64,000 nt of DNA, taken from the NCBI GenBank assembly GCA_963824475.1, contig CAWGPR010000009.1, forward strand, positions 1 to 64,000, given 5' to 3'. The stretch is from Roseiarcus sp963824475 (GTDB lineage: Bacteria; Pseudomonadota; Alphaproteobacteria; Rhizobiales; Beijerinckiaceae). A program made the position numbers and the translations under genes. How positions within the stretch are numbered: the stretch's first letter is position 1; every line of letters begins with the position of its first letter. Under the pieces are notes generated by a model. It was given only the letters and a program-made list of their open reading frames with translations, searched no databases and was not told the origin of the DNA. Below are positions 29,116 through 38,440 of the stretch, in pieces.

Positions 29116-29808
29116 ATGGCCAACGAGGCCGAACTCCAGGCGCTTTATCCGTTCCTGCATGGCAAGCCTCAGGAGCCGGAAAAGCTCGACGCTGCGCTCA
29201 TCCATTCGATCGAGGAGAAGGCGCGCGACTCGCGCGAAACCAACGCCCGCTTCTTTGCCTCCGAGGCCCCGATCCTGGTCGCCGCGGCAAAGGCCGTCGC
29301 CAATGTCTACCGAGGCGGCGGCCGGCTGTTCTCGATGGGCAATGGCGGCTCGAGTTGCGACGCGTCGCATGTCGCGGTCGAATTCGTCCATCCGATCACC
29401 GCGGGGCGCCCGGCGCTGGCGGCGATCAATCTCGTCGCCGACATCGCGATAATTTCCGCGGTCGGCAACGACGTCGGCTTCGAGCAGGTTTTCGTGCGAC
29501 AGGTGATCGCCCAAGCCCGTGCAGGCGACGGCCTGATCGGCATTTCCACCAGCGGCAATTCCGCCAATCTGATCGCCGCCTTCGCCAAGGCGAAGGAGAT
29601 GGGTCTCGCTACGATCGGCCTCACCGGCGGCGACGGCGGCAAGATGGGCACGAGCGGCGTCGTCGACCATTGTCTCGTGGTCCCGACGACATCGATCCAC
29701 CGCATCCAGGAATGCCATGTCGCCGCCTATCACATCCTGTGGGATCTCGTGCACACGCTTCTCGCCGACGACCGCGGCTCTGCGACGACGAAGGGGGAGG
29801 CCGCATGA
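29116..29808 (+). CDS. SIS-domain (GmhA-like) phosphosugar isomerase family protein
   Basis: The protein has 230 residues with one SIS domain. The phosphosugar-binding motifs are LFSMGNGGSSCDASHVAVEF and GLIGISTSGNSANLIAAF. The fold resembles sedoheptulose-7-phosphate isomerase GmhA. The gene lies between hypC and hypD, with its stop overlapping the hypD start, so it belongs to the hyp operon. Its substrate is unknown. No lipopolysaccharide heptose genes are nearby, so a role linked to hydrogenase maturation or regulation is possible but unproven. Confidence 0.85.
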   Translation: MANEAELQALYPFLHGKPQEPEKLDAALIHSIEEKARDSRETNARFFASEAPILVAAAKAVANVYRGGGRLFSMGNGGSSCDASHVAVEFVHPITAGRPALAAINLVADIAIISAVGNDVGFEQVFVRQVIAQARAGDGLIGISTSGNSANLIAAFAKAKEMGLATIGLTGGDGGKMGTSGVVDHCLVVPTTSIHRIQECHVAAYHILWDLVHTLLADDRGSATTKGEAA

Positions 29809-30935
29809 AATATCTCGACGAGTTTCGCGACAGCGCCAAGGCCGGTTTCCTGTTGAAGGAGATCGAGGGCCTGGCCGCTTCGCTATCCGTTCCCGCCGAT
29901 CGGCCGCTCCAGTTCATGGAAGTCTGCGGCGGCCACACCCACTCGATCTTCCGCTACGGCGTCGAGGGCATGCTGCCGCGCGGCATCGAGCTTGTGCATG
30001 GACCCGGATGCCCGGTCTGCGTGCTGCCGATGGGACGGGTCGACGACTGCGTCGCCATCGCCGAGCAGCCTCGGGTGATCTTCACCACCTTCGGCGACGC
30101 GATGCGGGTGCCCGGTTCGCGCAAGAGTCTCATGCAAGCCAAGGCTGACGGCGCCGACGTCCGGATGGTCTATTCGCCGATGGATGCGCTCAAGGTGGCG
30201 CGCGACAATCCTGATCGCGAGATCGTTTTCTTCGGCCTTGGCTTTGAGACCACGATGCCGTCGACGGCGCTGACGATCCTGCAAGCCGAAGCGGAGGCAA
30301 TCGAGAATTTCTCCGTCTTCTGCAACCACATCACCATCGTGCCGACCATCAAGGCCATTCTCGACAGCCCGGATCTGAGGCTCGACGGCTTCATCGGCCC
30401 GGGCCACGTCTCGATGGTCATCGGAACCGCGCCCTATGAATTCATCGCCCGCTACTACAAGAAGCCGATGGTCATCGCCGGCTTCGAGCCCCTGGACATC
30501 CTGCAGTCGATCTGGATGCTGCTCAAGCAGCTGAAGGAGGGGCGGATCGAGATCGAAAATCAATACGCACGCGTCGTCCCGGAAGCCGGCAATGCGCCCG
30601 CGCTCGCCGCCGTCTCGCGGGTCTACGAGCTGCGCGAATTCTTCGAGTGGCGGGGCCTGGGCTCGATCGACCATTCCGGCGTCAAGCTGCGCGACGCTTA
30701 CGCCCGGTTCGACGCCGAGCGGAGGTTCGCGATCCCGAACGTCAGAATTGCCGATCCCAAAGCCTGCCAGTGCGGCGAAGTGCTGAAGGGGGTGATCAAG
30801 CCGCACCAGTGCAAGGTGTTCGGTTCAGCCTGCACGCCGGAAACTCCGCTCGGGGCGCTGATGGTCTCCTCCGAAGGCGCCTGCGCCGCCTACTATCAGT
30901 ATGGCGGGCTCAAGCAGCATGAGGTCGCCGAATGA
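29805..30935 (+). CDS. hypD: Hydrogenase maturation protein HypD
   Basis: The protein has 376 residues, the usual HypD length. HypD is the [4Fe-4S] scaffold on which Fe(CN)2CO is assembled with HypC. Signature motifs: FMEVCGGHTHSIFRYGVEGM (residues 38-57), LVHGPGCPVCVLPMGRV, IFFGLGFETTMPSTA-like central region (VFFGLGFETTMPSTA), and the C-terminal cluster Cys residues in ACQCGEVLKG, QCKVFGSACTPETPLGALM and EGACAAYYQY. ATG 29805 overlaps the SIS gene stop, giving translational coupling. It appears intact. Confidence 0.97.
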   Translation: MKYLDEFRDSAKAGFLLKEIEGLAASLSVPADRPLQFMEVCGGHTHSIFRYGVEGMLPRGIELVHGPGCPVCVLPMGRVDDCVAIAEQPRVIFTTFGDAMRVPGSRKSLMQAKADGADVRMVYSPMDALKVARDNPDREIVFFGLGFETTMPSTALTILQAEAEAIENFSVFCNHITIVPTIKAILDSPDLRLDGFIGPGHVSMVIGTAPYEFIARYYKKPMVIAGFEPLDILQSIWMLLKQLKEGRIEIENQYARVVPEAGNAPALAAVSRVYELREFFEWRGLGSIDHSGVKLRDAYARFDAERRFAIPNVRIADPKACQCGEVLKGVIKPHQCKVFGSACTPETPLGALMVSSEGACAAYYQYGGLKQHEVAE

Positions 30936-31999
30936 ACGTCGCCGCGCCCGTCCGCGCCCGAACGCTCGGCCAGGTCCATACGCCGACGGTGACGCTCGCC
31001 CATGGCGGCGGCGGCAAGGCAATGAAGGACCTGATCGACGACGTCTTCGTCAGGGCGTTCGACAATCCGCTGCTCGCGCCGCTCGACGATCAGGCGCGCC
31101 TTTCTCTCGCCGATCTCGCGCAAGGCGGCGACCGGCTCGCGTTCACCACCGATTCTTTCGTCGTCGATCCGCTCATCTTCCCCGGCGGCGATATCGGCAG
31201 GCTCGCGGTCTGCGGCTCGGTCAACGACCTCGCGGTCGGCGGCGCCCGGCCGCTTTATCTCTCCTGCGCGGCAATCGTTGAGGAAGGGGTGACGATCGAC
31301 CTCCTGCGCCAGATCGCCGCGTCAATGGCGGCGACGGCGCGCGAAGCGGGCGTCGCCATCGTCACCGGCGACACCAAAGTCGTTACGAAAGGCGCCTGCG
31401 ACAAGCTCTTTCTGACCACGACGGGGGTCGGCGTCATCCGCGAAGGCGTCAATTTGGGCGCGGATCGCGCGCGCGCCGGCGATGCAGTCCTGGTCAACGG
31501 CCTGCTGGGCGACCACGGCGCCGCCATCCTGGGCGTGCGCGGCGACATGGCGCTCGAGACGCCGATTTCGAGCGATTGCGCCCCGCTCAACGAACTCGTC
31601 GCCGCCCTCCTCGCCGCCGCGCCCGGCGTGCGCTTCCTGCGCGATCCGACCCGCGGCGGACTGGCGACGGTCCTGAACGAGGTCGCCGAGGCCTCGGGGG
31701 TCGCAATCGAAATCGACGAGCGCGCGACGCCGATTCGCGAGGAGGTCAAGGCCTTCTGCGAGATTCTGGGCCTCGATCCGCTCTATCTGGCGAACGAGGG
31801 CAAGATCGTCGCCATCGTTCCCGCGGACGAGGCGGACGCCGCGCTCGCAGCGCTGCGCGCCCATCCGCTCGGGGAGCGCGCCGCGATCATCGGGCGCGTG
31901 CAATCGGGCGAGCTGGGGCGGGTGACGATGCGGACCGTCTTCGGCGGCCGGCGGATCGTCGACATGCTCGTCGGCGAGCAATTGCCGCGCATCTGTTGA
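30932..31999 (+). CDS. hypE: Hydrogenase maturation protein HypE
   Basis: The protein has 355 residues. HypE receives the carbamoyl group on its C-terminal cysteine and dehydrates it to cyanide in an ATP-dependent reaction. The PurM-like fold shows AHGGGGKAMKDLIDDVF, AFTTDSFVVDPLIFPGGDIG and VTGDTKVVTKGACDKLF. The C-terminus is the canonical LPRIC with the acceptor Cys as last residue. It overlaps the hypD stop by four bases. It appears intact. Confidence 0.97.
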   Translation: MNVAAPVRARTLGQVHTPTVTLAHGGGGKAMKDLIDDVFVRAFDNPLLAPLDDQARLSLADLAQGGDRLAFTTDSFVVDPLIFPGGDIGRLAVCGSVNDLAVGGARPLYLSCAAIVEEGVTIDLLRQIAASMAATAREAGVAIVTGDTKVVTKGACDKLFLTTTGVGVIREGVNLGADRARAGDAVLVNGLLGDHGAAILGVRGDMALETPISSDCAPLNELVAALLAAAPGVRFLRDPTRGGLATVLNEVAEASGVAIEIDERATPIREEVKAFCEILGLDPLYLANEGKIVAIVPADEADAALAALRAHPLGERAAIIGRVQSGELGRVTMRTVFGGRRIVDMLVGEQLPRIC

Positions 32000-32009
32000 G
32001 GCGTCTCCC

Positions 32010-32348
32010 ATGCATGAACTCGGCATCACCCAGAGCATCGTCGCCATTGTTGGCGAGGCTGCCCAGGGACGCCGCGTCACCCGGGTGACGCTGGAAGTGG
32101 GTAAGCTCTCTGGCGTGATGGCGGACGCGATCGCCTTCTGCTTCGACGTCGTCGCGCAGGGCGCCGGGCTCGAAGGCGCGAAGCTCGAGATCCACGAGAT
32201 CGAAGGGCGCGCCCGCTGCGAGACGTGCGGCCTTGAATTCGAGGCCGAGACCTTGTTCACGCCCTGCCCCTGCGGCTCGCATGTGTCGAAGCGCATTCAT
32301 GGCGAGGAACTCATTGTGAAGTCGATTGAAATGGTGGAGGCGGCGTGA
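32010..32348 (+). CDS. hypA: Nickel metallochaperone HypA
   Basis: The protein has 112 residues beginning MHELGITQSIVAIV, with the conserved His2 nickel ligand. The zinc site is formed by Cys in RCETCGLEFEAE and PCPCGS. With HypB it inserts nickel into the large subunit. The start lies 10 bases after hypE; its TGA overlaps the hypB ATG. Confidence 0.95.
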   Translation: MHELGITQSIVAIVGEAAQGRRVTRVTLEVGKLSGVMADAIAFCFDVVAQGAGLEGAKLEIHEIEGRARCETCGLEFEAETLFTPCPCGSHVSKRIHGEELIVKSIEMVEAA

Positions 32349-33289
32349 TGTGCGGACATTGCGGATGCGGCGACGGGGCGGCGGCGACCGTCCTCAATCT
32401 CGAGACGGGGAAGGAGACGGCGATTGAGCGCGGCGGGCGCAGTCGCGTTCAAACCCATGGGCATTCGCATCATGATCATGGCCACGTCCACGATGGCGGC
32501 CACGACCATAAGCACGGGCATGACCACGATCATGACGATGGACATGACCATGTGCATGCCGATGGCTCGCGTCATGAACATTCGCACGGGCATGTCCACG
32601 TCGCCCGAACGCCGGGGGGCGAAGTTGTCGAGCTCGAGACCCGCATTCTGGCCAAGAACGACACGATGGCCGAGAAGAACCGGGCCTGGTTCAAGGGCCG
32701 GGAGATTCTGGCGCTCAATCTTGTCAGCTCGCCCGGATCCGGCAAGACGACGCTGCTCGAGCGCACGATCCGCGATCTCAAGGACGAGCTTAAGTTCTAT
32801 GTCGTCGAGGGCGATCAGGCGACGGCCAACGACGGGGAGCGCATCCGCGCCGCCGGCGCGTCCGCCGTTCAGGTGAACACAGGCGCCGGTTGCCATCTCG
32901 AGGCCGACATGGTCGAGCGCGGACTCAAGGAACTCAAGCCGGCTGCGGGCTCGGTCGTCATGATCGAAAATGTCGGCAACCTCGTCTGCCCGGCGCTGTT
33001 CGACCTCGGCGAGCGAGCCAAGGTCGTCATCCTCTCGGTGACTGAGGGCGATGACAAGCCGCTCAAATATCCGCACATATTCAAGGCGGCGGAGATGATG
33101 GTCCTCAACAAGATCGACCTTTCGCCGCATGTCGATTTCGACGTTGAGCGCGCGCTCGCCAACGCGCTCAAGGTCAATCCCTCGATCTCGTCGATCCGTC
33201 TCTCCGCCCGCGCCGGAGACGGACTCGACGCTTGGTACGGTTGGCTGCGCGACGAATTGGCGCAAGTTCGCGATCAGGCGTTCACGTAG
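32348..33289 (+). CDS. hypB: Nickel-binding GTPase HypB
   Basis: The protein has 313 residues starting MCGHCGCGD, the high-affinity nickel motif. It is followed by a histidine-rich stretch (about residues 38-88) with roughly twenty His, expected to store nickel. The GTPase domain shows the P-loop VSSPGSGKTTLLERT, VVEGDQATANDGERI, NTGAGCHLEADMVERGL, IENVGNLVCPALFDLGE and the NKID specificity motif. ATG 32348 is preferred to the in-frame GTG at 32345 because it places the Cys motif at the N-terminus. It is the last gene of the hyp cluster. Confidence 0.96.
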   Translation: MCGHCGCGDGAAATVLNLETGKETAIERGGRSRVQTHGHSHHDHGHVHDGGHDHKHGHDHDHDDGHDHVHADGSRHEHSHGHVHVARTPGGEVVELETRILAKNDTMAEKNRAWFKGREILALNLVSSPGSGKTTLLERTIRDLKDELKFYVVEGDQATANDGERIRAAGASAVQVNTGAGCHLEADMVERGLKELKPAAGSVVMIENVGNLVCPALFDLGERAKVVILSVTEGDDKPLKYPHIFKAAEMMVLNKIDLSPHVDFDVERALANALKVNPSISSIRLSARAGDGLDAWYGWLRDELAQVRDQAFT

Positions 33290-33741
33290 AGCGCATTGCA
33301 CAAGGGCTGCGCCGGGCGCCATCCTCCGACATCGCTTCAAGGGGCCGCGAAGCGACTTCGAAAGCCTGCCTGGCCACTGTCAAGGCAAACAAGTACCGGC
33401 AATTTTCGGTTTCGATTCTCGCCGAGCGCGGTGCCGATTCATGAGCGAGAAAGTGAAGCGCGACCGAGTCTAGTCACTCAAACAGGCAGTGTAGAATTTA
33501 GTTTGACAACGCCTTGTTCGTCGACGTGTTTTGCTGGCGCGTCTCCTATCGCGCCGACGTCGTCGAGCGTTACGAGCTGATGTCTGACGGAGCGGCCTTT
33601 CGCGACGCTTCCGCAAATCATACTACAGTGAACATTTGCCGGGGTTCGCCGGCGCGCTAGTTTTTTTCCATGAATTGCGGCATCGCCGATGCTGCGCTGC
33701 CGACGGCTCGGCTATAAATTCGAGACCCCGTCTCTCGGAGA
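33290..33741. other. Intergenic region after hypB
   Basis: Nothing was recognised: short open frames on both strands lack conserved motifs, and no clear terminator or operator was seen. Confidence 0.4.
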
Positions 33742-34749
33742 ATGCCCATGAATGTCGCGATGTGGCGCAAGGCCCTGACCGTCATTCCCCGAATGAAAAA
33801 GCCGGAATGGGATCAGCTGGATATCGTGTCCAGATGGTTGATCAGCACGCGTGCGGCCGTTTTGATAATCACCATCATCCCCTGCATTATCGCCGGACTT
33901 CTTGCGATTCGGGCAAGGCAGTTCGACCTAGCGCTTTGGCTGGTGGTCACGGTCGGACTTATCATGGCACACGCCACCAATAACCTGCTCAACGACCTCG
34001 TCGACTATCTGATGGGTGTCGACAAAAACAATTATTTCCGCACGCAATACGGGGTCCAGCCGCTGGAAAGCGGCATGATGAGCGTCCGGCAGAACCTTCT
34101 CTACGCTGCCGTGACTGGGTTGGTCGCGCTCGCCTGCGGCGCCTATCTCGTTCATACGCGGGGCGGCTCCACATTGTGGCTCCTGTCACTGGGTGCCTTT
34201 TTCGTTTTGTTCTATACTTGGCCCCTCAAATATATCGGCCTGGGCGAAATCGCGGTCCTGGTGGTCTGGGGGCCGCTGATGATCGGCGGCGGTTATTTCG
34301 TCATTACGGGCCAGTGGGATTGGCGCGTCGTGATCGCCAGCTTGCCCTATGCGCTCGGCGCGACATCCGTCATCTTCGGCAAGCACATCGACAAGTATGG
34401 GGACGACAAGGCCAAACACATCCACACCCTGCCAGTGTTGTTGGGCGAAACCGTATCGCGCTACGTTGCCATCGCGATGATGCTCGCCCAGTATCTTTTT
34501 GTCGGTTATCTGGTGACGATTGGATATTTCAGTGTCGCTTTGATGGTGGTGCTGCTGGCGTTGCGCGCCTTCGTTCGAGCCTTGCGCGTGTACAGCCGGC
34601 CGCGTCCGACTGCGCGGCCGCCGGACTATCCCGCCACCACTTGGCCACTATGGTACGTCTCGTACAGCTTCATGCACAATCGCGCCTTTGGGCTCTGGTT
34701 CTTGGTGGGCCTGGGCGCCGACGCGATCCTGCATCGTGTGGGTCTTTGA
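33742..34749 (+). CDS. UbiA-family prenyltransferase
   Basis: The protein has 335 residues and about eight membrane helices. The first Asp-rich motif is NNLLNDLVDYLMG (near residue 80), and the second is FGKHIDKYGDDKAK near 215, followed by HTLPVLLG. These sites bind prenyl diphosphate and Mg2+ in UbiA/MenA enzymes that attach isoprenoid tails to quinone or other aromatic rings. It is a paralogue of the broken gene at 60102-61102 and a more distant relative of the MenA-like gene at 37294. The aromatic substrate is unknown. Position downstream of the hyp cluster suggests a link to the quinone used by the hydrogenase, which is inference. Confidence 0.85.
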   Translation: MPMNVAMWRKALTVIPRMKKPEWDQLDIVSRWLISTRAAVLIITIIPCIIAGLLAIRARQFDLALWLVVTVGLIMAHATNNLLNDLVDYLMGVDKNNYFRTQYGVQPLESGMMSVRQNLLYAAVTGLVALACGAYLVHTRGGSTLWLLSLGAFFVLFYTWPLKYIGLGEIAVLVVWGPLMIGGGYFVITGQWDWRVVIASLPYALGATSVIFGKHIDKYGDDKAKHIHTLPVLLGETVSRYVAIAMMLAQYLFVGYLVTIGYFSVALMVVLLALRAFVRALRVYSRPRPTARPPDYPATTWPLWYVSYSFMHNRAFGLWFLVGLGADAILHRVGL

Positions 34750-35065
34750 GTGGGAGATATGCCGACAGGAATTCGACCTGCCCGGTCGCACTCACAATAG
34801 CTCGCTCGCTGATCGCGGCGAAGCATCCATCGCGGACGCCGCGGCGATTGACCAACGCGGCGCTGGCGGGCTTGTGGCGGCGGCGCGGGCGACTCTCGAT
34901 CGCCCCCCCGTCGCGTAGCGCCGTCGCCGCCGCACCTGGGATTGCGCTAAGCGCTTCGGGGTCGGCGATCAGCGGCTTCGCGGGCACCACGTCACGCGCC
35001 ACCGCTGGCTCCGCCTCTCACAATCGCGGGTGACCAATGTTCATCACATAATCTCGCAAGAGTGG

Positions 35066-36480
35066 GCCCCGTCGCGATTTTTGTTGGAATTGACTGGCGC
35101 GTCTTCGGGCGACATGAGGCTATCCGATCATGCGGCGAGGTCAATGATCTGATCGTCTGGTTTCTCGGCGAGGGTCTGCCATCCGTCGACCTTGCGCATG
35201 GTGATCTGTCCTGAGGCAAGCAGCGCCCAGAACAGCATGGCGGCGGTTTCGGCGCAGGGCAGCACGGTCTGAGTCTTGATCCGGCGCTTGAACTCCTCGT
35301 GCAATCGCTCGATCGCGTTCGAGGTTCGGATTGATTTCCATTGGTTCGGCGGGAACCGCGTGAATGTGAACAGCTTGTCGCTGGCTTCCTCCAGGCTGTC
35401 GGCGACGGCGCGGCATTTGAGGCGCCATTTGCGGATGAACGCCTTGCGCCAGGTCTCAACCTCGCCGCGCGTCGCGGCGTAGATCATGTCGCGGTAGTCA
35501 TTCGAGATTTCCTCGTGCAGGCGCTCGGGCGCATGGGCGAGGAGATTGCGATGCTTGTGCACGGTGCAGCGTTGGACAGCCACGTCGGGCCACAGCGCCG
35601 CCAGCGCCTTTTCGAGGCCCGGCGCGCCGTCGACGACGACCAGCTCCGGCGTTTGCAATCCGCGCCGGACCAGATCGTCGAGCAGCGCACGCCAGGCCGC
35701 CTCGCCTTCCCCGCCCATGCTCTTGATCGCGAGCAACATCTTCTGGCCGTCGGCGCGCACGCCGAGCGCCACGAGCAACGAGATCGAAGTCGCCCTTCTG
35801 TCGAGCCGGACACGCGCGACTGTGCCGTCGAGGATCAGCCGCACGATCGGCTCTTCGGCGAGCGAACGCGCATTCCAGGCGTCCCAGTCGCCCTTCGTCT
35901 TGCGCCAGACGCGGCTGACCACGTCCTTGCCGACCGGCCCAGCAAACACCGCGTTCAGCGCGCGTCGCACGCGGCGGGTGTTGGTCCCTGCGAGATAAGC
36001 CCCGGCGATCAAGGCGTCGGCGGCCCGGGTGCGGCGCTGGTAGGCGCGCAGCGAACCGCTCCGCCATTCGCGCGTCTTGCCGTCCTCGCCGGTCAACCGA
36101 GCGCGCGGCACGGCGATCCGCGTCTTGCCAAACGTGCCCGTCAGCGTCCGCTCGCGATGCCCGTGGCGCACGCCGACAACCGACGGCGCCGCCTCGTCCT
36201 CACCTGGCTTGCGCCGGCCGTAGCGCGGACGCGACAACGCCTCGGAAAGTTCCTCCTCCAGCATCGTCTCGATAAAGCCGCGCGCCCGAGCCCGAACCCC
36301 GTCCTCGATCGCGTCGAACCAATCATCCAAAAGCAAAGCTTCGGCGGCCACAGCCGCCTCCTTCGTGGTATCCTTCGTCATGGCGTGGTCTCCGTTCCAG
36401 CGCGCCAACGCCGGAATCATTTGGGTTGAACAACCCGGAGACTACGCCAACCCAATTCCAACCACCCCCGCGACGGGACC
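35066..36480 (-). mobile_element. IS256-family element, complete, with 8-bp target duplication
   Basis: CAAGAGTG flanks both sides (35058-35065 and 36481-36488). The termini read inward as GGCCCCGTCGCG (left) and GGTCCCGTCGCG (right), and both continue to TTGGAATTG. The element is 1,415 bp. Excision with one repeat copy restores the 3' end of a CBS-domain gene. Confidence 0.9.
35128..36381 (-). CDS. IS256-family (mutator-type) transposase
   Basis: The product has 417 residues from MTKDTTKEAA. The mutator-type DDE catalytic domain shows LILDGTVARVRLD, LVVVDGAPGLEKALAALWPD, and the Glu-bearing IRTSNAIERLHEEFKRR; VQRCTVHKHRNLLAH is a family signature. The upstream in-frame ATG at 36420 would add 13 residues from the element end. 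It appears intact. Confidence 0.93.
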   Translation of the reverse strand: MTKDTTKEAAVAAEALLLDDWFDAIEDGVRARARGFIETMLEEELSEALSRPRYGRRKPGEDEAAPSVVGVRHGHRERTLTGTFGKTRIAVPRARLTGEDGKTREWRSGSLRAYQRRTRAADALIAGAYLAGTNTRRVRRALNAVFAGPVGKDVVSRVWRKTKGDWDAWNARSLAEEPIVRLILDGTVARVRLDRRATSISLLVALGVRADGQKMLLAIKSMGGEGEAAWRALLDDLVRRGLQTPELVVVDGAPGLEKALAALWPDVAVQRCTVHKHRNLLAHAPERLHEEISNDYRDMIYAATRGEVETWRKAFIRKWRLKCRAVADSLEEASDKLFTFTRFPPNQWKSIRTSNAIERLHEEFKRRIKTQTVLPCAETAAMLFWALLASGQITMRKVDGWQTLAEKPDDQIIDLAA

Positions 36481-36891
36481 CAAGAGTGTCTCCTCATGCT
36501 CGACCTCTTTGAGAAGCGCTTCGAGCAAATCCCGCGCATTGAGCACGCCGATTGGCCGAGAGTTCTGATCCAAGATGGGTACGTTCTTCAGCCTCCGGTC
36601 CTTCATTATTGTCCACATATCATGCAACAGATCGCCCGGCCGGCAGGACACGACGGTCCGCGTCATGACGGTCGACGCGGCTGTCGTAGATTCGCTTTCC
36701 CGACGTTGGCCGACTTGGCGGACAATATCCGTCTTGGTAATGACGCCGACCATGCGTTTATCGCCATTGCATACCACCACGAGATCGGAATCGGGTTCTC
36801 GCAGAAGCTTGGCCGCGTCGGTGAGTGAAGCGTCGTCCCCGATGGTGATGAGGCGCTGGGACGCAGCAGGCAGAACTCTTTCCACGCGCAT
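36442..36891 (-). pseudogene. CBS-domain protein, C-terminus replaced by an IS
   Basis: Two CBS domains are present: RLITIGDDASLTDAAKLLRE, LVVVCNGDKRMVGVITKTDI and the second TVVSCRPGDLLHDMWTIMKD, NVPILDQNSRPIGVLNARDL. CBS pairs bind adenine nucleotides and act as regulatory modules. After EVEHEETLL the frame enters the IS and ends 12 residues later. The original end, RDYVMNIGHPRL and a stop at 35018-35020, lies on the other side of the IS. The truncated protein keeps both domains and may still fold. ATG 36891 (MRVERVLP) fits the family; an upstream ATG exists at 36960. Confidence 0.8.
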
Positions 36892-36960
36892 CAAACCAAC
36901 CTCCGATGGTCGGTCGGCGCCGAACTTTGCACCGATCGCATTCGGCCTGCAACCGATCAC

Positions 36961-37293
36961 GGCGTCCGCCGACAGATTTCTTACGGGCGCGGCTCTGGCG
37001 CATCGACCTCAGCCGCCAAAGGCGCTCGCGGCGCTGTTAGAACGCTCGCGAGCGCCGGCGCAAGACGACCCAAGGTTTGCTTCCGTCTTGGCGCGCCAGC
37101 TGGTTGCTGAGACCGACGGGCGCCGCCAGCGCCCTTTCACTATTAGATTGAAACGGCCACACTCGAATGTGGCGCAAAAAGCGAGCACGTTGCCTCCCGC
37201 GTCTGCGAGGCGGTCAGCGCACGCCTCGCGTTCCTCGGTCTGTTCGGTGGCAGTTACTTGCGATTAGCATTGGTGTTGTACGTTGATTTGCTC
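36961..37293. other. Intergenic region without recognised feature
   Basis: No coding region, repeat or regulatory site was recognised between the CBS gene and the menA-like gene. Confidence 0.35.
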
Positions 37294-37995
37294 ATGAATT
37301 TGTCACCCTGGATTATGGCCGCGAGGCCGCGGACTCTCAGCCTCTCGATAATGCCCGTCGTCGTCGGGACGGCGTTCGCCTGGGCGGTTGAACGGGACGT
37401 GGGTTGGTCCGCGGTTGTGGCGGCGCTTATCGGCAGTATGTTGATCCAGGTCGGCACCAACCTGCATAATGATGCGGCCGACTCGGAGCGTGGCGGTGAC
37501 GGGCCGGACCGGGTCGGGCCGCCGCGGGCGACGGCCTCCGGATTATTGAGCGCGGGCGCCGTCAAACGCGGCGCCCTTGCGTGTTTTGCGGCGGCCGCGC
37601 TGCTCGGGGCCTACCTGGTCTGGGTTGGCGGCTGGCCGATTTTCTTGCTTGGGGTAGCGTTGATCTTGTCCGGGTGGGCCTATACCGGGGGCCCGCTGCC
37701 CCTCGTCTACACCCCGCTCGGGGAATTGTTCGTGATTGTATTTTTCGGGCTTGGCGCCGTCGGCGGCACGTTTTGGCTATCCACCGGCAAACTCGCGCCC
37801 GGCGCAATCGGGGCCGATCTCGCCGTGGGACTTCTCGCCGCGGCGGTGTTGTTGGTCAACAATCACCACGACGCCCAAGCCGATGCGCGGGTCGGGCGAA
37901 GAACGCTCGCGATCATTGGCGGCCCGTCGGCAACGACTTGGATCTACGCCGCTTTGATGCTGATCCCGTTCGCGCTGCTGAAAAGGCGCGGATGA
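37294..37995 (+). CDS. menA: MenA-like prenyltransferase, C-terminally truncated
   Basis: The product has 233 residues, against roughly 290-300 for MenA (1,4-dihydroxy-2-naphthoate polyprenyltransferase). The start MNLSPWIMAARPRTLSLSIM at 37294 is typical. The first Asp motif is GTNLHNDAADSERGGDGPDR and the second LLVNNHHDAQADARVGRRTL. The sequence ends PFALLKRRG, missing about the last two helices, followed by 135 bp of unrelated sequence before the lldP remnant. Activity is doubtful. Confidence 0.75.
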   Translation: MNLSPWIMAARPRTLSLSIMPVVVGTAFAWAVERDVGWSAVVAALIGSMLIQVGTNLHNDAADSERGGDGPDRVGPPRATASGLLSAGAVKRGALACFAAAALLGAYLVWVGGWPIFLLGVALILSGWAYTGGPLPLVYTPLGELFVIVFFGLGAVGGTFWLSTGKLAPGAIGADLAVGLLAAAVLLVNNHHDAQADARVGRRTLAIIGGPSATTWIYAALMLIPFALLKRRG

Positions 37996-38130
37996 TCTCC
38001 AAATGGCAATCGTCCTGCGCCGAAGTCGGTTCAGTTTTCCAGCGGGACCGCAGGCTGAACTCCGGGCGGGGGAGCGGGTAAGGAATAAAGAACCAGAGTT
38101 CGCGCGACGGGCTCCCAAGGGAGGAAGATC

Positions 38131-38440
38131 GTGTTCCGACAACTCTTGACGCCCGTGGATAACAGCCTGGGGCTTTCGTTTCTCGTGGCCATCCTGCCAA
38201 TCGTCGTGGTTCTGGTCCTGCTCGGCGTCTTGCGGAGGCCGGCGTGGGAGGCGGCCCTGGCCGCCCTCGTCACCGGCCTGGTCGTCGCCGTCGCGGTCTG
38301 GCAGATGCCGATCGGGCTCGCGCTCAACTCGGTCGCGGCCGGCGCCGTCCTTGCGCTTTGGCCGGTGATGTGGATCGTGGTCAATGCGCTGCTCCTCTAC
38401 AACATCGCGGTGAAGTCCGGCCGGTTCGACGCCTTCCGCG
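38131..38440 (+). pseudogene. lldP: L-lactate permease (LldP) N-terminal remnant
   Basis: A GTG start follows GGGAGGAAG. The product VDNSLGLSFLVAILPIVVVL, then VLALWPVMWIVVNALLLYNI and KSGRFDAF, is the first 100 or so residues of a lactate permease of about 550 residues. The sequence then joins a D-lactate dehydrogenase C-terminus in another frame, so a deletion removed the rest. The open frame runs to 38529 without further LldP similarity. Confidence 0.75.
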
